A program made the translations under genes and the position numbers. A stretch of DNA of 64,000 bases from NCBI GenBank assembly GCA_000708835.1, contig DF237001.1, forward strand, positions 145,967-209,966, in the 5' to 3' direction. Every line of letters begins with the position of its first letter. Position 1 is the first letter of the stretch. The notes under the pieces are model-generated. The model made no database searches, was not told the DNA's origin, and worked only from the letters and a program-made list of their open reading frames with translations. Positions 57,999 through 64,000 of the stretch are shown here, piece after piece. The stretch comes from Klebsormidium nitens (lineage: Eukaryota; Streptophyta; Klebsormidiophyceae; Klebsormidiales; Klebsormidiaceae).

Positions 57999-60900
57999 CT
58001 AGACCTTCCATGTTGATATGTAGCTTGTAAGACCGATGAAGTCGACCCACGCAGGCAGGCTGCTTTTAATCTTCTCGAGCTCAGAACTGGAGTCAAACTT
58101 AAGCACCGCAAGGTCTATTCGAACCTTCTTCGTGCCTTCCGCCTGCAAGGAGTTGGCCATGAGTTAGCCGTGCATGCTCTCTTCGGCACAGGTTCGTAGA
58201 AGAGCAGACAACTTGACGTAGGACAAACGAGAGGCGACGTGCTCGCAATAGGCTCCATGTGTTATCGGCCCCAGACAGTGACGCACCGAAGGGAACCCAG
58301 CTCTTCAAGAAAAGCTGGGCAGACGAGTTCGCGAGAGCACATCTTGGAAGAGAGCCCTCCTACATACAAGGACCAGCCCTCTCGTCCTCACCTCTATCCA
58401 GAACCGCCATTTTTCCGTGCCCGGCCCCCCTGCGTGTCTTGCAATATACGAGACCGGCCCGCCCGGTCGCTGCTCGGGGGCCGGCAGCTGGAAGTTTCCC
58501 AGAGACCAACCCACAACCGGCCCCGTCACGTTGATCGTCCGCCACGCGTGGCCCAACGCCCTACAGGTGCAGAACGGGACACGTGTCAGCACAATAAAAA
58601 CTCATATGAGCGTCCACTTGTCTGGACCGCTGACTGAACCAGATGGCTTGAGTGGAGACAGCTTGCTTGGCAGCACTGCAAATGCTGACCTCTAACCCAA
58701 ACGCAAATCTCGTTCTTGTTCACTCCGTCGAGAAATGCAGTTAAAAACGTGACCGAGTTCGAGAAGGGATCGCGGAGAGTTACACGATGACGGTACACTT
58801 GAGGGAGACACCGCTTGGAAGCGTCGCCTTTTGCTGCCGCACAAAGTTGACCCCCTAACCCGACTTCCAGTCTGGGCAGCTCGGCTTAATCTTGTCCGCT
58901 CAATGACAGAGATATGGCCATCGAATGGCCCGTAGTCCCCCAGATGCAAGTTGCACCAGTGAGCTGGGCGGAGAGAAATGAAAAAGTATTCCGAGAGAAT
59001 TTGCTGCTAACTCTGCCGGTCTGTCACCCGAACAAACAAAAGCTCAGCACTGCGCAACTGTCGTCTTGCAACTCACCCGTTATTGATCTCGACGAGTATT
59101 CGTCTCCGGTCGTTCTCCAGCGCCTCATTCGCAATGAGCTTGAGGCGCGGGAACGGCTTCCGCTGCGCCACCGCTGGCAAGTCGACCGACTGTTCCGGCA
59201 GAGACACGTCCCGATGCACCATCTCCGAGAGGGGGAAGAGCCCCTGCAGGAATGGACGGCTCACGGCTCAACGAGCAGACATCGGACGGCTTAAAAAAGT
59301 GCGAAGCTTGTTGCCGGCATGAAAAGGCCACCCGGCAAGCGTAACTAAGATGGTCAGGATTCGCGGCCACGTGTACCCACGGGATTGTATGAAGATGAAG
59401 TTTGGCAAAGGAAGCCCGTTAATTCCTGACACAGAAAAAGCAGACGTCAAACATACATGATTGGTTCCAGCTTTGCGGTAAGGAAAGGACTATCAGTACT
59501 GACACCTGCAATACTTTCATCATGTTAACAACGGCCACGACTGACTTCTTCGGACACCTGTAAGCCGATACCGATGGGACAAGCAAAAGTCTAACGGAAC
59601 CAGAGTCGCGAAAAATGAAGGGCTAAAGCAAGGCGAAAGAGAGAGTCAACGCACCAGCCACGTGTTTGGAAGCGTCTTGTGGAAGGCCTCGTCCCCCGTG
59701 ACATTGAAGTGCTCGCGCAGAGCGGGCGACTGGTCGAAGATGAAGGTCGGAGCGAGGGGGTCGAAGGTGAGCAGCGAGAACTCGCGACCGATCACGTCCT
59801 TCTTGCCTGGGACGAACACCCGAGGAACAGACGTCAGTTGAAGGCATCAAACAGTCAGGGTAGCTTTTCACACTCAGTCGGCCAGTGCCTCCAAAAGGAC
59901 GGAGTAATGGTGACAGAGCAGTCGTTCAAAAGAGACAGTGACTGAGTACCCGAAAGGAAAGAGCAGCAAACGCGAGGACCTGCACAGACTCAACCAGGGA
60001 CTTTAAGCAGAGTGCCGTACTCTAGAAGGTGCAGCTTGCATGGTCGCATCTCGCTGCCAACTCAGCTTTTCAGCGTCTAATTGAACTTGAATTTGGTAGA
60101 ATAACAGTCCATTCTGAAGCGCCAATCCCGAGACCGCATCGCTTACCCTGCGTCCATATCGTATGCTGCACGGCCAGGCGCTTCAGCTCCGTAGTCGTGT
60201 ACGGGAACAAGAAGCTTCCAACGATGGTCCCGATCAAGGTCATAACTACCAAGGCCCGCATGACGCGCCACGTGGCGAGCCAACGCCGAAGGACGGGCGC
60301 GAGGGGCGCGGCTATGATTGCGGTGAACAGCGAAAAGATGATGGCAATCGCCACGTCACCCACGTACGAGCCTGGAGGGATGGCGAGAGGGGCGTCACTA
60401 ACAGCCCAGAACTAGCGCAGATGCTTGGAAGTGCGCTAACCTCGATCGGGGGCCGTAATGGGCGGTGAGTGGTGAGATTAAGGGATACTCAGTGTTAGGA
60501 AGTACTTAAAGATATGCGGTAATGCTGTTCAATAATGCAGAGCGCCCCTGTTTCTAAGCAGGACGTGATACAATAGCTCCGAAGCAGGGAACAGAAGGGC
60601 CAACTCTGAAAGATGCATGTCGGCAAGCAAAACGGGTCTTCTTATGCCCTGGCAGACAGAAGCAGGGATGAGATGCAGGGATAAATTTATTCTGCTCAAA
60701 AGAGAGCCGCGAAGGCGGTTCAGCTCACCGATCGGGTCTGGCCAGTTGCCGCTGGCGCCGATCTTCTGGGCGGTAAAAGTGGCTATGGTAAGCGCGATGT
60801 AGAAACACTGCGCCATGGGAATAGCCGCGATAGTGAGGTAGACTGCGAGCCCAGGGAGGGTTTGGAAGCCGCCCGCCTCGGTCGCGATTTGAAAGCCCGG

Positions 60901-63900
60901 CAGAAGAACCATTGCCCAGAACATGAATATGTAGCTGCCGCCCACGCCCAGGTAGATGAGCACCTGACACGTGGCAACACAAGTAAGATCAACTGACGGG
61001 GGTCGCAAGAAATGAGAAGGCTGCTTTCTTTCTTTGTGCAGGGGAGTAGCGCCCAAAGCTCGTGCTGGAAAGGGAATCGAGAAAGCAAATCTTCGAATGA
61101 GAGACCATCGTTTGTTTTTCGACATTGGGCTATCAACCTTGTTTAGAACGCATTGCCTTTGGAGCAGTTTCTATGCTTCATCTGGGCAACTTCAAGTTTT
61201 ATCTGCAATTCCCAGCTGGATTAAAAAGCAGCCGTCACCCTCCTTGTCCTTGAAAGTCGATAGACAAAACGAAAGAGCCATGTTGCATGTTCATAGAGAG
61301 CACTGCAGTCAACGCAGCAAGCGACGCACCGCGCTCAGGAGAGCGTTGAAGCCGACGGCGGAGCCCCAATGACCGGTGAAGTCCAGGGCGCGCTGCTGGC
61401 TGGAGGTTTTGGCAGGCGAACAGGAGCGGAGACTTTGGACCAACAAAATGCCGAGCAGCGCCGGCGGGATGTACATCAGAGCCGCAACCGACGGCTGCGC
61501 TAGCCTGCACAGGAGTTAAGGTCGTTGTAGTCGTAGGCAAAATGTTGTTGACGGCGCGAGACGACGTAACGCCCGTACGTTTCTTTGCAGACGAGCGGCA
61601 ACTTCGAAGACATTGACGGCAATGGACAAGCAACTTTCGGCCCATTGAAACAGAGAGGCCAATGTCATGACAGGTCACAGAATCCGTACAGTCGGGCTTC
61701 GACAGCCACCGTTTGTCAGAGCTCGCCCTATCACAGGCATCTGGTTGCAGACTTTCATAAGTTCCGGCCGCTCCGCTATCCAGTGCGTAGCAGGGTCTCT
61801 CATAGGTTCCAAAGGCAGCCTCAAACCCGAGTTTGAGTCGTCAAATGTAAACAAGCGTCTCACCAAGTGATGGGCTTCCCTGAGACGGCAACTCTAAGAA
61901 CTGCCACACCGACCGCGAAAATGACGGCAAGCACCCAGGCAGCGCCGGTTTGGAGAATCCCTGACACGATTGCGTTGAAGCGCCGGGGCATGCCCCGCAG
62001 TCCCGATGCGTGGTCGGAAGTAAAGAGGGGAACCACGGCCAAAACGGCAAGCGGCGTGAGGTGAAAGATGAGGGCGTTCCAGCGGGGGTAGTACACCTGG
62101 ACGAGGAATAAGGCATCTTTCAGAAAGGTTATGCATATGAGTAAAGATGGATTGCAGAAACTACATGGAGCTTTTGGAACACAAAAAGGCGCCAATCTCC
62201 TGCGGTTGCTGTTTTGAATGAGGGGCAATCGAGCGACTCGTAAGAACGAAAGGAGGACGCAGGATACTTAAGCACGCACTGACTAAACGAAAGTAGGGCA
62301 ACTGCCTCGTGGCAGGTAGACACGTCGCAAAATGTAGGCAGCAATTTGACACAGCTCCACCCACACAAAAAGTCCACACACTAGAATGACGGCTGCACTG
62401 CCGGTCTGACATTGACCCACTCAAGTGACGACTGCACTGCCCGCATGGAAACGGCGCACCTGGATATACCCCAGGAAGTCCCAGAAGACGGCCTGCTGTT
62501 TGGGCAGGGCTGACAGCGGGTCGTTCAGCTCAGGCGCCACGCTGAGGCCTTTTGTCAGCGCGTACAGGTTCTCCCCCATTGCTTGGACGGTGCCGCGCCT
62601 GCAGCCAAGGCCCGAAAGTGTTTCGTCAGTTTCAATCAGTGAACGGTAAAGCCAGCGAACGGGAGCTTTTGACTCCAACAAAACCCTATACCAAAGCTTT
62701 ACGACCCTGCACCCGTCCCCACTCTAAGCGATACAAAACTCCACCCGTCCTAGTTACTGTTCAACGGGCTTGATGGTTTTCAGAGCATTTGGAGTAGGTG
62801 TCTAGACGCTTCGCAAGGAAGTACTCCACGGTGTTGATGGATAAGGGCGCTTTCGCAGAGAGTCAACAACTGTAGCGGCAACAAACAAACTGGGAGTTGG
62901 ATGAGAAAGATCCACAAGAGCGCGTTGGGACAGACTTTGAACAGAAGGTACTCGAAAGGGACTTCAGTCCAATGCTTAAAGAGTCAACGTTCCTGGTTCC
63001 TCATCGCGCGAGATCAATAGTGAGCCGTCCACTATTGCGAACTTTGACTCCCACTTTTAGATTCACGAGTGACGTTGAAACGTGCAGAGGAGGAACGAAA
63101 CCGATCGATATCAGCGTCTTTGAGGTGTCACTCTTCGCACTCACAGACGAACAAGCTGAGGGACTCTGCATGGGGGTCGAATGTACGAGCGATCGCACAG
63201 AACAAATGGTGGGCCAGAATTGAAAAGCTTCTTAGAATGAATCTTAATACCTGATGCGGTCGGGCGTATCCAGAGTGGTGTGATACGCATACGAGTCCAG
63301 CAAGGACAGCACATCGACGCCGGGAATATTCCCAAAGTCCTGGGCAAACACGCGAAAGTCGGTGTCCCCTGGGAGGACATGCATGTCAAACGTGTCCTGC
63401 AAAACGAGAGAAATGGATTAAGGAGAGGACTCCGCACAAGGTGAGTCGAGCGTTTGAGGGCACCGTTGGCATCCGTCGCTCTTTTGAAAATTGGCTGAAA
63501 TTCAAAGAACGTCTTGAAGAGCGTTCCGTTTCACAAGGGCGTCCAAAACCCAACTGTGATAGGCGAATTTTACACTGGTTCATTGGAAATGCATGCGAAT
63601 CTAAAGAAAACTTAAGATCGCCCACACGACTGTTCAGGAGCCTCCTCTGCAAGATGATAAACTCATCAGCCAACACCTTCTACGCTTAAGAACACAACCA
63701 TGATCATGCATATTCTCGTGCGCCTCAACTCGTCATGTCACACATCATTGGGATCCTCAGCCGTATAGAGGTAAGGAGGCTGTCGAAGAAGTCGGGGCAG
63801 AAAGCATGATCTGCAAACACAGTGCCAGAAGTGACCACCAGAGTCTTGTAGTAAAACTTTGTTTCACCTGCGCGATCACGCTTGCCCTAGGGTACGGCAC

Positions 63901-64000
63901 CACCTCCGAGTACACCCGCACTGGCCACAGCTCCTTTCCCGCTGCTTGGAACAACAAGTCGGGACCGCCCGGCCCGGTCGACTCGATGTTTATCACCGCC
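57999..64000 (-). CDS. ERMP1: ERMP1-type M28 endoplasmic-reticulum metallopeptidase (5' end outside window)
   Basis: Minus-strand exons: 63868 to past 64000, about 63251-63396, 62460-62598, 61865-62096, 61330-61504, 60729-60963, 60147-60371, 59655-59806, 59077-59243, an unresolved exon at about 58.7-58.95 kb, 58392-58560 and 57999-58142. The catalytic-domain end reads NIESTGPGGPDLLFQ, then DTFDMHVLPGDTDFRVFAQD and SYAYHTTLDTPDRIRRG; the His in YHT is a family metal ligand. Many membrane segments follow (FNAIVSGILQTGAAWVLAVI, IYLGVGGSYIFMFWAMVLLP, VGDVAIAIIFSLFTAIIAAP). The lumenal C-terminal region has FIFDQSPALREHF, AWRTINVTGPVVGWSLGN and SSLPAWVDFIGLTSYISTW. ERMP1 proteins are polytopic ER peptidases with a lumenal active site. 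The start and the first metal ligands lie past the right edge. Confidence 0.9.

Overview
The window is nuclear DNA from a photosynthetic eukaryote. Genes are split by many short spliceosomal introns (about 100-600 bases). Two genes encode early light-induced proteins (ELIPs), and GID8, POLE2, HEMW and UPF0301 proteins resemble their plant forms. Intron density, near-balanced base composition and this gene set fit a streptophyte green alga such as Klebsormidium. That placement is inference from memory of these families, not a database match. Coding sequences were rebuilt by joining reading frames across splice sites with matching phase; most joins are exact in phase.

Layout, left to right. 273-5937 (+): bacterial-type RqcH/NFACT ribosome quality-control protein, 5' part not found. 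7468-9417 (-): small secreted SH3b-domain protein. 11130-14663 (-) and 15608-17637 (+): a head-to-head ELIP pair. 19234-21817 (-): UPF0301/AlgH (DUF179) protein. 23034-28616 (+): a 974-residue secretory-pathway membrane protein with a long acidic lumenal region. 29872-34426 (+): MYND zinc-finger protein with an apparent one-base frameshift. 36216-37716 (+): EGF-like single-pass membrane protein, 5' part missing. 38948-42123 (-): coiled-coil protein. 43222-45572 (+): GID8, a LisH/CTLH subunit of the GID/CTLH E3 ligase. 46476-51092 (-): HEMW-type radical SAM protein. 51659-57018 (+): DNA polymerase epsilon subunit B. 57999-64000 (-): M28 endoplasmic-reticulum metallopeptidase (ERMP1 type), cut by the right edge.

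No operon logic applies. Several neighbours are divergent and share an upstream region: the ELIP pair, UPF0301/acidic protein, coiled-coil/GID8 and HEMW/POLE2. Plastid light protection (ELIPs) and probable plastid or mitochondrial housekeeping (RqcH, UPF0301, HEMW) are well represented.

The most unusual signal is structural. In two unrelated genes, introns carry tandem, diverged copies of the downstream 3' splice site plus the first 20-40 bases of the next exon: two separate duplications in the RqcH gene and five copies in the acidic membrane-protein gene. The 8-mer TGACGTCA is also about tenfold over-represented.
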